A stretch of 64,000 bases of DNA, from contig NZ_CP014263.1 in NCBI RefSeq assembly GCF_001988955.1, positions 2,108,001-2,172,000 of the forward strand. Reading direction: 5' to 3'. The DNA is from Spirosoma montaniterrae (GTDB lineage: Bacteria > Bacteroidota > Bacteroidia > Cytophagales > Spirosomataceae). The position numbers and the translations under genes are program-made. Positions 15,920-25,686 of this stretch are shown piece after piece. The notes below the pieces were generated by a model. That model was not told where the DNA came from and searched no databases. It saw only the letters and a list, made by a program, of their open reading frames with translations. How positions within the stretch are numbered: position 1 is the first letter of the stretch; each line of letters opens with the position of its first letter.

Positions 15920-17395
15920 ATGCGATTAGGTGTACTCTTAAGTATATGTTGGGCAGGCTGCTCGTTCGGGCAAACCCTGAAACCGGTGCATACAGGCACT
16001 GAGGTTGGCAGCTATTTCGCAACATCAGGCGAAACCCCGTTCTGGTTACGCACGAATCAGTTTGGTATCGTGCCGCGTGATGCGGCTATCCTCACGATTC
16101 GGCAGGCGGTGCGCGTCGACTACCACGATAAACCACGTACCCGGCTCGACAGCCTGCGGGCCGCCAACCGGCGCGTCGACTGGGGCTGGGGTACCGAGGC
16201 CGTACTGAATGCGGGCTATGACTATAAGCTACTTATACCCGAAGCCTACGTAAAAGTGAAAATAGGCAGCTTTGAAACCTGGGGCGGGCGTCGGCGCGAA
16301 ATCATTGGCTTAGTCGATTCTACACTCACTTCAGGGTCGTATGCGCAGTCGGGCAATGCGCTCCCGCTGCTTAAATTTCAGATGGGCTTTCCCGACTTTA
16401 CCCCCAAACGGAGTTTGTTTGCCGTGAAAGGGTTTTATGCCCACGGCTGGTTCGAGAGCGACCGGTTTGTAAAAAACACGCTGCTGCATCAGAAAGCCCT
16501 CTATGTGCGCGTAGGAAAACCCAACTGGCGGTTGAAACTATACGGCGGCATCAATCACCAGGTCATGTGGGGGGGCGGCACCGAACGGTTGCCGGGCAGT
16601 CTCATCAAAAACAATCAGCTTCCGGCTACGTTCCGCGATTACATCGACATCGTAATGGGAAATACGCTCGCCAACCGCACCAATGTCGATACAACCCGAA
16701 TCAGCAACTTCGACCGTGAAAACCGCATCGGCAATCACCTCGGCACGATTGATGTGGGGCTTGATTACACCACCGGTTCGGTCGCTATTTTCGCGTACCG
16801 GCAAAGCATTTACGAAGATGGTTCGCTGTTCTATCTCATCAACATTCGCGACGGGCTAAATGGCCTCCGCATCCGCAATCTGCGCCCAACCAACCGCGAT
16901 GGGCTGCAAATTCAGGCCATTCTGCTCGAACACCTGTACACACAAAGTCAGGGTGGCTCCGTTTTTGGGGATGGCGACCTGCTGCGTGGGCGCGATAATT
17001 ATTTCAACCACTCGCAATATCAGGATGGCTGGTCGCGCTACGGCCTCACGTTGGGAACGCCCTTCATCACCCCCAGCACCGACAGCCGTAGCGGCCTGCC
17101 GCGTTATGGGTTTACAAACAACAACCGCGTATCGGTCTGGCACCTCGGCGTATCGGGACAGGTAATGGACTTTTTCCGGTTTCAGTTAAAAGCGTCGTAC
17201 AGTCAGAATCTTGGCACCTACGTAGAGCCGTTTCCCCGCCCGATTCACCAGTTTTCATCAGCACTAACCGTTTCGGCCCCGCTCTACATCCTTAACGGCG
17301 TGACAGCGCGGGCCTCCGTAGCGGTCGATGCGGGTGAGTTGTATGACAACACCCTCGGCTTCTATGTCGGGATTCGGAAAGATGCAAGTTGGTAA
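15920..17395 (+). CDS. Capsule assembly Wzi family outer-membrane protein
   Basis: 491 residues. The signal peptide ends at SFGQ, and most of the rest is beta-barrel-like alternating sequence. Wzi-family features are TGTEVGSYFATSGETPFWLR near the N-terminus, YGGINHQVMWGGGT at about 205, and late barrel strands ending in GFYVGIRKDASW. In Gram-negatives Wzi helps to attach capsular polysaccharide to the outer membrane; Bacteroidota members are less well studied. No polysaccharide genes are adjacent, so the local context gives no support for a capsule role. The stop lies 4 bases from that of the convergent kinase gene. Confidence 0.85.
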   Translation: MRLGVLLSICWAGCSFGQTLKPVHTGTEVGSYFATSGETPFWLRTNQFGIVPRDAAILTIRQAVRVDYHDKPRTRLDSLRAANRRVDWGWGTEAVLNAGYDYKLLIPEAYVKVKIGSFETWGGRRREIIGLVDSTLTSGSYAQSGNALPLLKFQMGFPDFTPKRSLFAVKGFYAHGWFESDRFVKNTLLHQKALYVRVGKPNWRLKLYGGINHQVMWGGGTERLPGSLIKNNQLPATFRDYIDIVMGNTLANRTNVDTTRISNFDRENRIGNHLGTIDVGLDYTTGSVAIFAYRQSIYEDGSLFYLINIRDGLNGLRIRNLRPTNRDGLQIQAILLEHLYTQSQGGSVFGDGDLLRGRDNYFNHSQYQDGWSRYGLTLGTPFITPSTDSRSGLPRYGFTNNNRVSVWHLGVSGQVMDFFRFQLKASYSQNLGTYVEPFPRPIHQFSSALTVSAPLYILNGVTARASVAVDAGELYDNTLGFYVGIRKDASW

Positions 17396-17399
17396 CAGC

Positions 17400-18728
17400 C
17401 TACGCCAATACCGCTTTCTGCGAACGCAGCCACGCGGGCTTGGTGGTGCGGACGCGGGCTTTCAACTCGTTCAGCATAGCATACAGGCCGTAATACGTGC
17501 GGTTTACGTACAAACCATCCTGCGAACCACGCACAACTTTCGAGGAACGCAGTTCTTCTAATTTCGACAGTTCTTCGGCGAAGGCGTAGACTTTGGTGAA
17601 GTATTCGTTGTCGCCAAAATCAAACTCATCGACGGCGAAGGGCGCACCCAGCATCTCGATCATCTGCACAAACAGATCCGAAAAAAACCGGCGATCCTGG
17701 GGTGAATCCTGTGGCACCAGAAATTCCAGATTCGTGAAAATCTGTTGCGTCAGGGCCTCATCTTCGAGTGTGTCGGGGTTGATAAGCCGGAAATAGTTGT
17801 CGTAGTAATAGTCGGGGATGACCTTCACGCAACCAAAATCAATGACGCCCATCGTACCGTCGGGGCGCATCAGGAAATTGCCGGGGTGCGGGTCGGCGTG
17901 TACCTGCCGGAGGGTATGAATCTGGTGGTCATAGAAATCCCAGAGCAGTTGGCCGATGCGATCACGAGCATCCTGCGAGGGATTGGTTGCCAGAAACTCT
18001 TTGAGGTGCAGCCCGTCGAGCCAGTCCATTGTCAGGATGCGCTTCGAGGAATAATCGGGATAGTAGTTTGGGAACACCAGCCCGTCGATATGGGCGCAGG
18101 CTTGCGAGATTTCGATGCTGCGCCGGAGTTCGAGTTCGTAGTCGGTTTCCTCGAGCAGTTTACTTTCTACTTCGCCCATATACCGGTCGATCTGCCGCTC
18201 GTCGAGGTTGAGGAGCCGCACAGCTAATGGTTTGGCAATCTTCAGATCGGAGCTAACAGCATCGGCTACGCCGGGGTACTGCACTTTCACGGCTAACTTT
18301 TTTCCGTCTTTCCATGCCTGATGCACCTGCCCAATGCTGGCTGCATTCACGGAGTTGATGTCGAATTTATCGAACAACTCGCCCGGCGATTTACCGAAAT
18401 ACGTCCGAAACGTTTTAACAACCAGCGGCCCCGATAGCGGGGGGGCCGAGTACTGCGCCATCGTGAACTTATCAGAATAGGCTACGGGCAGCAAGCCCCG
18501 GTCCATACTGAGCATCTGCGCCATTTTCAGGGCCGAGCCTTTCAGTTCGCTGAGGGCGTCGTAAATATCAGCCGCATTGTCTTTATGCAGTTCTTCTTTC
18601 GAGCGATCCGGGTCCAGCAGTTTTTTGCTGTAATGCTTGATATAATTGCCGCCTACCTTCACTCCGGCTTTCACGAATTGGCTGGCACGGGCAACTTTAG
18701 TAGTCGGAACGGAGTTCTGGGTTTTCAT
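17400..18728 (-). CDS. ABC1/AarF (UbiB-like) atypical kinase
   Basis: About 442 residues from the ATG at 18728 (MKTQNSVPTTKVARA). The frame open to 18794 is repeat-derived. Family motifs: KGSALKMAQMLS (variant of KxGQ, about 80-91), AASIGQVHQAW, the lysine strand KLAVKVQYPGV, the catalytic loop HADPHPGNF, and VIDFG for metal binding. Family members act as ATPases or kinases in isoprenoid quinone synthesis and lipid homeostasis. Its start follows the TetR-like gene across a palindromic repeat, so the two are likely co-transcribed. Confidence 0.92.
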   Translation of the reverse strand: MKTQNSVPTTKVARASQFVKAGVKVGGNYIKHYSKKLLDPDRSKEELHKDNAADIYDALSELKGSALKMAQMLSMDRGLLPVAYSDKFTMAQYSAPPLSGPLVVKTFRTYFGKSPGELFDKFDINSVNAASIGQVHQAWKDGKKLAVKVQYPGVADAVSSDLKIAKPLAVRLLNLDERQIDRYMGEVESKLLEETDYELELRRSIEISQACAHIDGLVFPNYYPDYSSKRILTMDWLDGLHLKEFLATNPSQDARDRIGQLLWDFYDHQIHTLRQVHADPHPGNFLMRPDGTMGVIDFGCVKVIPDYYYDNYFRLINPDTLEDEALTQQIFTNLEFLVPQDSPQDRRFFSDLFVQMIEMLGAPFAVDEFDFGDNEYFTKVYAFAEELSKLEELRSSKVVRGSQDGLYVNRTYYGLYAMLNELKARVRTTKPAWLRSQKAVLA

Positions 18729-18729
18729 A

Positions 18730-18825
18730 GATTGAATGATTGAATGATTGAATTGTTGAATTGTTGAATGAAGTAGAGGGGTCTGATTATTCATTCAATC
18801 ATTCAACAATTCAATCATTCATTTA
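18730..18825. repeat. Tandem-word palindrome (TTGAATGATTGAATTG type)
   Basis: The left arm has repeated ATTGAATG and AATTGTTG words; the right arm, ATTCATTCAATCATTCAACA and onward, is the near reverse complement. It fills the gap between the TetR-like gene and the ABC1 kinase start, and includes the last codons of the former. The word is close to that at 14967-15070. Confidence 0.8.
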
Positions 18826-19499
18826 TTTTGGTAGATGAACTTGGCAAAGTCAATCAATGTATCAATGGGCGAACGGCCAATGAGGTCGAAGGAGGTATTG
18901 ACCGCTTTTTCGATGGCAGAATCGGTTTTCTCAAAATTCTTGCTGACATCACGCACCCAAAAATTGAGTACAAACAGCGTTTGCATCCAGAGTGCATTGG
19001 GGTAGCGGTCAGTTACAAACGGGCGGGGTTCCACCTCCCGGCTTTCGCGTCCCTCGGCCAGCAAATCGCGGGCGTAGTCGAAAAACGCTTCTTTGAACGG
19101 CATCAGCACACGGCTGTTGGCAGTTGTTTGACCGGCCCGCATCCGGGCTTTGGCTACCGGCGAGGCCGTTGCCGATGCTTCCTGTAGATGGCTGTAGCTG
19201 TAGACCACAAAGCTCCGCTGGGCTTTCAGCAATTCGATCCAGGTGTAATAAAAGGCCAGCAGTTTCTCACGAACCGAATATCCCTGATACGTCTGGTCGG
19301 CTTCTACAGTGGCTTTCGCATCCTGAAAAAACGCCAGCCAGATATCTGCTTCGATTGCATCGAACGACGCGTAGTAGGTATAAAATTCGGCTTCGGCCAA
19401 TTTCAGCTTTTTGGCAAACTGGAAGACGGAGGTGGGTTGTTTACCGTTTTCAAGTACGTATTCGGTGTACGACTTACGGATTTTTTCGAGCGTTTCCAT
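18819..19499 (-). CDS. TetR-like protein (TetR C-terminal type)
   Basis: 226 residues. The N-terminal part (about 1-60; METLEKIRKSYTEYVLENGK, then AEAEFYTYYASFDAIEADIW) has the length and helix pattern of a TetR DNA-binding domain, though its recognition helix is weakly conserved. The rest is a helical ligand or dimer domain. It directly precedes an ABC1 kinase gene, a pairing that suggests local regulation or shared function. No ligand can be deduced. Confidence 0.7.
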   Translation of the reverse strand: METLEKIRKSYTEYVLENGKQPTSVFQFAKKLKLAEAEFYTYYASFDAIEADIWLAFFQDAKATVEADQTYQGYSVREKLLAFYYTWIELLKAQRSFVVYSYSHLQEASATASPVAKARMRAGQTTANSRVLMPFKEAFFDYARDLLAEGRESREVEPRPFVTDRYPNALWMQTLFVLNFWVRDVSKNFEKTDSAIEKAVNTSFDLIGRSPIDTLIDFAKFIYQNK

Positions 19500-19701
19500 A
19501 TAGTTAGCTAACGGACTGTATCGCCGAAAAGTTTAGAGCTATCCGCCATCAAAATAGACGCTACACAAAGAAATTCCGTTTCTGCCAGCATCTGTCCGAA
19601 CCTCAACAGCACTAATCTTATGCTGGGGTTTCAGAAACTTTGGCGTATTTTTTTCGAACTTTGCCCAACGATAGCAACTAACAAACACTACTAACCTGGC
19701 A

Positions 19702-20253
19702 ATGAACGGATTATCGTTACGAACAACGGCCCTGACAATGGGCCTGACCATATTGTTTATCGTATCGGCTTATGGGCAGTTTATGCCCGGTGGTGGTATG
19801 GGCGGCATGGGTGGTATGGGTCGGCGCGGGCAAATGGCGCCCATGCCCAGTAGCCCGCGTGCATCGGTGCCCAACATTGCGGGCGAGATGGCAAATAAGG
19901 AAACCAACTGGCTGAGAGATAACCTCGCCCTGACTAAAGACCAGGGGAAAGCCGTGAAGAAGTTGAATAATGAATACGCTGAGATGCAGCAGGACGCCAT
20001 CAAAGACATCGTGTCAGCGAATACCGGTGCCGATGGTCGGCCCTCGCCCGAAACCATGCAACAGATTCGGGAGGTAATGCTGATGTTCAACGAAGAAAAG
20101 GAAGAAAAGCTGAAACCGATTCTGACGCCGGACCAGTGGACGTTGTACCAGTCGAAAAAAGAGCAGATGCAGAAAGACATCGGTGGTTTCCGGCCCCCGG
20201 CCCCGAAATCTGTGCAGGCCCGGCCCGATTCGGCGGGTTCAGCGAAGCAGTGA
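19702..20253 (+). CDS. Secreted Spy/CpxP-like (LTXXQ-type) protein
   Basis: 183 residues. The signal peptide (about 1-26, ending SAYGQ) is followed by a Gly/Met-rich segment (PGGGMGGMGGMGRRGQMAP). A helical core follows with DNLALTKDQGKAVKKLNNEY and LKPILTPDQWTLYQSKKEQM. The repeated LTxxQ/W pattern resembles periplasmic Spy/CpxP chaperone-like proteins. The C-terminus is Pro/Ser-rich. The Met/Gly stretch might bind metal, but this is a guess. It ends about 45 bases before a REP-like hairpin. Confidence 0.65.
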   Translation: MNGLSLRTTALTMGLTILFIVSAYGQFMPGGGMGGMGGMGRRGQMAPMPSSPRASVPNIAGEMANKETNWLRDNLALTKDQGKAVKKLNNEYAEMQQDAIKDIVSANTGADGRPSPETMQQIREVMLMFNEEKEEKLKPILTPDQWTLYQSKKEQMQKDIGGFRPPAPKSVQARPDSAGSAKQ

Positions 20254-20299
20254 TGCACCATTTGTCGTGAAGGCTGGAATGCCAATAGCTGGCGCGGGT

Positions 20300-20364
20300 G
20301 AGACGCAAAGGGTTGCGTCTCTACGTGGGACGAACAAATGTAGAGACGCAACCCTTTGCGTCTC
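20300..20364. repeat. REP-like double hairpin, second copy
   Basis: The 25-bp arms 20300-20324 and 20340-20364 are perfect reverse complements with a 15-bp spacer. Each contains the AGACGCAA/TTGCGTCT mini-palindrome seen at 2958-3046. The sequence continues CTTTCGCGTCAGCAATC, the start of the 27-bp unit that is tandemly repeated at the first site. It lies between two convergent genes and may end both transcripts. Confidence 0.85.
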
Positions 20365-20409
20365 TTTCGCGTCAGCAATCCTTCGCGCCAGCCATACGGC
20401 AAGGCAATG

Positions 20410-22533
20410 TCAATAGGGCATAAATTCTGTTGCATACGCGCCCATCTGCCGGACAGAATAACAGGCAATGTTCCGTGCTTTGGCCTCGATTAATAGCCGG
20501 TCAGTCAGGGGCGTTTTGTTGGAGTCGTCGAAAATAACGTGCCGGGCCACGATGCGGCCATTCAGGTCGTTCCAGTCGCGCAGGGCATTTCGGCGGATGA
20601 TGCAGTAATCGACCACGGCAGGTAGTCGCCAGCGTGAATAGCCTCCCAGTTTATTCACAATCAGCAGGGTTTTGCCCTGCCATACCCACAGCGCGTAGTC
20701 TTTGTGCCGTTTATAGGCCGGAACTAATTGTAGCGAATCGGCTCGAATGTTGGCAATTGTCAGATCGTCGACGCCCCACTGCCCGAACGTGTTTTTCAGG
20801 TAAAAATCATACGAACGCGTATCTGCCGTATCAAGGTCGGTAAGCAACGTACTCGTATGCCCGTCGGTCAGGCTAATGGCCGTGCGGTGCGGCAGAAAAT
20901 GCACAGCCAGCCGTCGTTGGTGACGTTGTTCGTAGTCGTTCCAGAGCGTAACGCCCGTCAGCAGCAGAGCCGATGCGCTCGTGGCCCACAGATAAGCCCG
21001 GTTTCGGGTCAGCAATACAGCCACGCCGAACAGAATCACGGCGTAGACCAGCACGAGCGCAGTGGGCGACAGCCACAGGCCATCCCAGGCAGCACCGGGC
21101 AGGCGGCTCGTTTGCATGACTACGGCGTTGAGTAGCCAGGCCGTTTTCTGCAACAGCCAGCCCAGCGCATCGTTTAGCAATGGCACCCAGCTAACCGCCA
21201 GCGTCGCCATTGCCAGCGGCAACAAAATAAACGACAGGCCCATCACTGCCGGGTTTGCCAGCAAAAAGTAGGTCGGAAACTGGTGAAAATAAAATACGCC
21301 TAATGGAAACGTAATCAGTTGCGCCACCAACGCCACGGCGGTCAGTTCCCACAGTTTATTCGCAGCTTTGTACCGAAACGTCAGCGACTGCACCAGCGAC
21401 GACTGCCACGCACCAATACCTGCCACGGCTACATACGATAGCTGAAAGCCTGCCGAGAACAACGCGTAGGGATCGAAGCAAAGAATAAAAAATGCCGATG
21501 CTCCCAATGTATTCAGCAACTGCTGCTGCCGCCCGGCTGCGTTGGCAACAATCAGCAATGTAAACATGCCCGCCGACCGCAGCACCGGGGGCGACAGCCC
21601 CGTAACGAGCGCGTAGAACCACAAAATGAGCAGTTGCAGCGCGGCCATCAGCAGCTTGCCACGGGGCCGTTTGATGAGAAAACTGAGCAGGTACGTCAGC
21701 ACTGCAAATAAAATACCTACGTGCATTCCAGACACCGACAGGATGTGTACTGCCCCGGCTGCCGAGTAGGCCCGATACAACTCAGTATCCAGATCATCGC
21801 GAACGCCCAGAATCATAGCGTTGACGATAGCGTATTCGGCACGGGTGCCAATCCGGTCGATAAACACGCTATCGGCCCAGCGGTTTACCCGTGTGGCTAA
21901 CCGTGTGACAGGGTTGGGCGGGTTGTAGGCCACCACCTGCCGCTGCCACGGACGCAGGTACTGCTGGTGGTAGATGTTACGGTGACTGAGGTAGCGTTTA
22001 TAGTTGAACTCACCGGGGTTCAGGGGTGGGTCGATAGGCCGGGGTGGGCCATTCACGAGCCAGACTTCACCGTAGCGGGGTAGCCGGCCAATGGCCTTAT
22101 CGACATACACAATAACACGCCCGCTAAGCGGATGCCACTGTCCCGAATCGGTGCGGCTGGACCAGCGGCCCCGGCTGATTTCCAGTTCAACGCGGTAGGT
22201 TTTGGCGCGTTCTTCGGGCTGAGCAGCTACGACGCCCTCATATGTCCGCAAGGTATCCCGCAAATGCACGATGTTGTCGGAGCAATTGCTGGCCGTTCGC
22301 TGGTAGGTGATGGCCCAGCCGAGAGCCAGCAACACCAGCAGGCCGCCGATGCCCTGACTTGTTTGAACGGGCTTCCTTGTTTGGCTGGCATAACGAACGA
22401 ACCCCCAGATGAGCAGTCCCGCGCCCACCAGCAACGCAGTTACCGGAATGCCATATTCGTTGGGAAAGCTCACGTACAGCAAAATGCCCGCAACCAGCCC
22501 GGCTGCGTAGCGCACAAATGGCTGGCCCTTCAT
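20410..22533 (-). CDS. comEC: ComEC/Rec2 family DNA-uptake channel
   Basis: 707 residues. Two N-terminal membrane helices (1-50) are followed by a soluble OB-like DUF4131 region (about 60-190) and a polytopic competence domain (about 230-510) with the signature HILSVSGMHVGILFAVLTYL. ComEC carries single-stranded DNA across the inner membrane in natural transformation. The C-terminal region (about 540-707) is the place of the usual metallo-beta-lactamase-like domain, but I see no HxHxDH motif, so that domain is degenerate. Its ATG overlaps the stop of the GNAT gene by four bases (ATGA). Confidence 0.9.
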   Translation of the reverse strand: MKGQPFVRYAAGLVAGILLYVSFPNEYGIPVTALLVGAGLLIWGFVRYASQTRKPVQTSQGIGGLLVLLALGWAITYQRTASNCSDNIVHLRDTLRTYEGVVAAQPEERAKTYRVELEISRGRWSSRTDSGQWHPLSGRVIVYVDKAIGRLPRYGEVWLVNGPPRPIDPPLNPGEFNYKRYLSHRNIYHQQYLRPWQRQVVAYNPPNPVTRLATRVNRWADSVFIDRIGTRAEYAIVNAMILGVRDDLDTELYRAYSAAGAVHILSVSGMHVGILFAVLTYLLSFLIKRPRGKLLMAALQLLILWFYALVTGLSPPVLRSAGMFTLLIVANAAGRQQQLLNTLGASAFFILCFDPYALFSAGFQLSYVAVAGIGAWQSSLVQSLTFRYKAANKLWELTAVALVAQLITFPLGVFYFHQFPTYFLLANPAVMGLSFILLPLAMATLAVSWVPLLNDALGWLLQKTAWLLNAVVMQTSRLPGAAWDGLWLSPTALVLVYAVILFGVAVLLTRNRAYLWATSASALLLTGVTLWNDYEQRHQRRLAVHFLPHRTAISLTDGHTSTLLTDLDTADTRSYDFYLKNTFGQWGVDDLTIANIRADSLQLVPAYKRHKDYALWVWQGKTLLIVNKLGGYSRWRLPAVVDYCIIRRNALRDWNDLNGRIVARHVIFDDSNKTPLTDRLLIEAKARNIACYSVRQMGAYATEFMPY

Positions 22534-22988
22534 TGGTTGGGATAAGCGGAGCCGGTGAGTACCATTTTGTAATGCTGGATGCCCGCTTCCTCGAACATTG
22601 GCCCAACAGCCGCAAAGCCGAAACCGGCATAGAGCGGCATGGCCGTTAGCTGTGCGTGGAGGTAGATGCTTTCGGTAGGTTCGGCGGTCTGTTGTTGTGC
22701 GAAAACATCGTCCAGCACGGCCTGTACCAATGCCTGCCCAACCCCCTGCCTTCGGAACGCGGGCAAAACGGCAAATCGCTCTAACTTGATGCCATTGGAT
22801 GTGCGTCGCCAGCGGGCGGTTCCGGCAGGGGTGACGCCAACACGGGCCAGAAAATGGGTACTGATGGACTCAAACTCGTCGTATTCTTCGTCGTGGGCTA
22901 CGTGCTGCTCGACCACAAACACGGTGTGGCGAATACCAAAAACAATGTCAAGATCGGTGGGGCTGGATATGGGTGCAACGGTAATCAT
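22530..22988 (-). CDS. GNAT family N-acetyltransferase
   Basis: About 152 residues from the ATG at 22988 (MITVAPISSPTDLDIVFGIR). The acetyl-CoA site is RFAVLPAFRRQGVGQALVQA (motif A with Q/RxxGxG/A), and the end AMPLYAGFGFAAVGPMFEEA is typical of the ElaA-like subgroup. The substrate is unknown. It is translationally coupled to comEC by an ATGA overlap, so the two are made together, but a functional link to DNA uptake is not established. Confidence 0.88.
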   Translation of the reverse strand: MITVAPISSPTDLDIVFGIRHTVFVVEQHVAHDEEYDEFESISTHFLARVGVTPAGTARWRRTSNGIKLERFAVLPAFRRQGVGQALVQAVLDDVFAQQQTAEPTESIYLHAQLTAMPLYAGFGFAAVGPMFEEAGIQHYKMVLTGSAYPNQ

Positions 22989-23052
22989 AGGCGGGCAAGT
23001 TAAAAAAATAATGCCCAACATACGCTTTCCGGCCCATATCTGCGCTTGTTTC

Positions 23053-24423
23053 CTACAAAACCAGCAGCCGCTTGCTCGCCGTTTCGCTGTCCGTTTTAAC
23101 ACGAACCACGTAAACGCCCCTCGGCAATCCGAAAACGGGAATCGTCAGGCGCGTACTCGGCACGTCGAAATACGCCATCGTGTACGTCTGTCGCCCCGAC
23201 GCATCGAATACGTCGACGGTAAACGACTGAAATCCTTTCAGCCGCACTTCCACTGCCGGGTCTGAACTGGCGGGGTTCGGGTACACAAAAACGTCGAGCG
23301 TTTCGGACTCGGTCAGGGGTGTACCAGCCGCCCGAATCAGCCGCGCCCGGCGGGGGCTAACGGTCAGTACGGTTCGCATCCGGGCCACCTGCCCCGCCGT
23401 AAACATATTCATGCAGGCATCGGGCCAGTAGTTCATATAGTTCTCCATCAGGTCGCGGGTTTGGCCGCGCCCGTTGCAGTTGGAAAACGTCTGCCGACAC
23501 GATTGGGGTGCAACAGAACCGTCCTGCATGGGTGGTGTATCGGCTACGTAATCTTCGTTGCACCCGGCTCCATCGCCCCACGTGTGAATAAGCCCCAGCC
23601 AATGCCCGATTTCATGCGTGACCGTCCGACCAAGCAGATAAAGCGGCAACGTAATCGTACCCGTCCGCCGGCCAAACACCCGATAGTCGATAATTGTACC
23701 GTCGGTTAATTCGTTGGTATTCGCCGGAAGACCGCCGAGCGTATCGGCGGCTGTCGGGAATTGCGTGTATCCCAAATAATCATCTAATTTCGTTACCCAG
23801 ACATTCAGGTAACGGTCTGACGGCCAGTAGGCTATTTGCGACAATAGCACATCATCGTCAAAAACATTGAACGACGCTTTATCGGCGTAGTAATGCCGGG
23901 TAATGCCGTTGCTGGGCTGGCCGCTGGGGTCGGTCGTGGCTAAGTAAAACTCGATCATGGCATCGGCCCCAAGCGGGTTGGTGTTAAACCCGTTTGTTCC
24001 CTCTCTTCGCCGGTAATCCTCGTTCAGCACCTGAATTTGCGACCGAATCTGCTCATCGGAAATATTGACATTGTTCGGACCGCCAATCTGCCCCGACGGA
24101 TTGCTGTGAATTACGTGTACCACCACCGGAATTCGGTAAATGGTCTGATCGGCCTGCTGACGCAGATTTTGGGTTTGGAACAACGCCTGCGCTACTTTTC
24201 GGTTCAGGTCTTCTACCTGCCGCAGCCGGTTAGGGTCGCGTTGTTGAAGAATGCGCTCATGTTCAACCAAACCGCAGCGGTGGGGAGTCATGCCAAACGC
24301 CCGCGTACTGCCTGGCATCTGCGCGTAGGTCAGTTGGCAGGCAATAAGCATAAAAGAACCGGCCAGCCAAAGCCGCCCGGTTCTGATTCGTTGGTATACC
24401 CGATTACTGACCCGCTTTATCAT
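23053..24423 (-). CDS. Secreted M43 (pappalysin-type) zinc metalloprotease with T9SS tail
   Basis: About 456 residues from the ATG at 24423 (MIKRVSNRVYQRIRTG). The signal peptide ends at LTYAQ. The catalytic motif is HEIGHWLGLIH (HExxHxxGxxH), and a downstream NYMNYWPDACMNMFT holds the Met-turn expected for this clan. The last 80 residues form a type IX secretion sorting domain (VYPNPASSDPAVEVRLKGF, then DASGRQTY and GVYVVRVKTDSETASKRLLV). It is therefore probably secreted or surface-attached. Its start overlaps the end of phoH by 20 bases. Confidence 0.92.
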   Translation of the reverse strand: MIKRVSNRVYQRIRTGRLWLAGSFMLIACQLTYAQMPGSTRAFGMTPHRCGLVEHERILQQRDPNRLRQVEDLNRKVAQALFQTQNLRQQADQTIYRIPVVVHVIHSNPSGQIGGPNNVNISDEQIRSQIQVLNEDYRRREGTNGFNTNPLGADAMIEFYLATTDPSGQPSNGITRHYYADKASFNVFDDDVLLSQIAYWPSDRYLNVWVTKLDDYLGYTQFPTAADTLGGLPANTNELTDGTIIDYRVFGRRTGTITLPLYLLGRTVTHEIGHWLGLIHTWGDGAGCNEDYVADTPPMQDGSVAPQSCRQTFSNCNGRGQTRDLMENYMNYWPDACMNMFTAGQVARMRTVLTVSPRRARLIRAAGTPLTESETLDVFVYPNPASSDPAVEVRLKGFQSFTVDVFDASGRQTYTMAYFDVPSTRLTIPVFGLPRGVYVVRVKTDSETASKRLLVL

Positions 24424-25495
24424 ATGCCACAATAATTTCCCGAACGAGTCGGTGCCGCACCACATCGCGACCATCGAGTTCAACAAAAGCAATGCCTTTG
24501 ATGTTTTTCAAAATGTCAATCGATTCAATCAAACCCGACTTCTGCTTATTGGGCAAGTCGATCTGCGAACGGTCGCCGGTGATGATGGCCTTCGAGGTTG
24601 GCCCCATCCGCGTCAGAAACATCTTCATCTGCATTGACGTTGTATTCTGGGCTTCATCGAGCAGAATAAAAGCATTGTTCAGCGTTCGACCGCGCATATA
24701 CGCCAACGGAGCAATCTCAATGATCCGATTCTCTTCGTAGAATTTCATCTTCTCCGCCGGAATCATGTCGTCGAGCGCGTCGTAGATTGGGCGCAGATAC
24801 GGGTCGATTTTTTCTTTCAGATCGCCCGGCAGGAACCCTAAATTCTCACCCGCTTCAACGGCAGGCCGGGTAATGATGATTTTCTTGACCTCTTTGTTTT
24901 TCAGGGCACGCACGGCAATAGCTACGGCGGTGTAGGTTTTACCCGTACCCGCCGGACCGATGGCAAACACCAGGTCGTGTTTTTCGGCGGCTTCCACCAA
25001 TCGTTTCTGATTGTCGGTTCTGGCCCTGACAACTACGCCCCGGTTGCCATACACAATGACTTCGTCATCGTTGGGCGGGGCAGGTGGCACCGGATTACCG
25101 CTAACGGCAATGCCACTGTGGCTGAGGTAACTCTGCACGTTTTCGTGGGTAATTTTGCCGTATCTCTGGTAATGTTCCATCAGCGAGTCGAGAATATCGC
25201 TGATGCGGCTAATCTCAGGCGTGGTGCCTTTGATGCGGATTTCATTGCCGCGTGAGATGATTTTGCTCATCGGAAACGCAGCAGCCACTTCTTTGATGTT
25301 GTGGTTCTCTACGCCCAGAAAGTCGATGAGCGAGACATTGTCGAGGGTAATGACTTTTTCGACCAAACGATGATATGCGTTAAATGTATGATTCCGAAAA
25401 GTAAGTGATTCCACTTCATTCACAACACCGTTCGTCAAAAATTTATTCGTTTTGGGCGAATTCTTATCAAATGCAAAACAATCTTCGATTCGCAC
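24404..25495 (-). CDS. PhoH-like ATPase
   Basis: 363 residues. The Walker A motif is AIGPAGTGKTYTAVA (about 178-192) and Walker B is FILLDEAQN. A KH-like N-terminal part (about 45-125) has DFLGVENHNIKEVAAAFPMS. PhoH proteins are cytosolic ATPases linked to RNA metabolism and stress. The first 40 or so residues (MRIEDCFAFDKNSPKTNKF onward) are not usual for the family, and the true start may be a non-ATG codon near residue 44. Confidence 0.93.
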   Translation of the reverse strand: MRIEDCFAFDKNSPKTNKFLTNGVVNEVESLTFRNHTFNAYHRLVEKVITLDNVSLIDFLGVENHNIKEVAAAFPMSKIISRGNEIRIKGTTPEISRISDILDSLMEHYQRYGKITHENVQSYLSHSGIAVSGNPVPPAPPNDDEVIVYGNRGVVVRARTDNQKRLVEAAEKHDLVFAIGPAGTGKTYTAVAIAVRALKNKEVKKIIITRPAVEAGENLGFLPGDLKEKIDPYLRPIYDALDDMIPAEKMKFYEENRIIEIAPLAYMRGRTLNNAFILLDEAQNTTSMQMKMFLTRMGPTSKAIITGDRSQIDLPNKQKSGLIESIDILKNIKGIAFVELDGRDVVRHRLVREIIVAYDKAGQ

Positions 25496-25686
25496 AACAA
25501 ATTGTGAGCCAATTGTTATCTTGCTCAGCCAAAGTCAGTTAATTTCGTCACATAATCCATACGCTGACACGACTATGTACCGTTGCAAAAAAAGACGTGT
25601 TTTTTTTGAGCGAGGTAGCGTCAAGATTACCAGAATGTTACGCGGCAAATGAACGCCCTGATGTCTATACGCTGACCGAACGGAAC

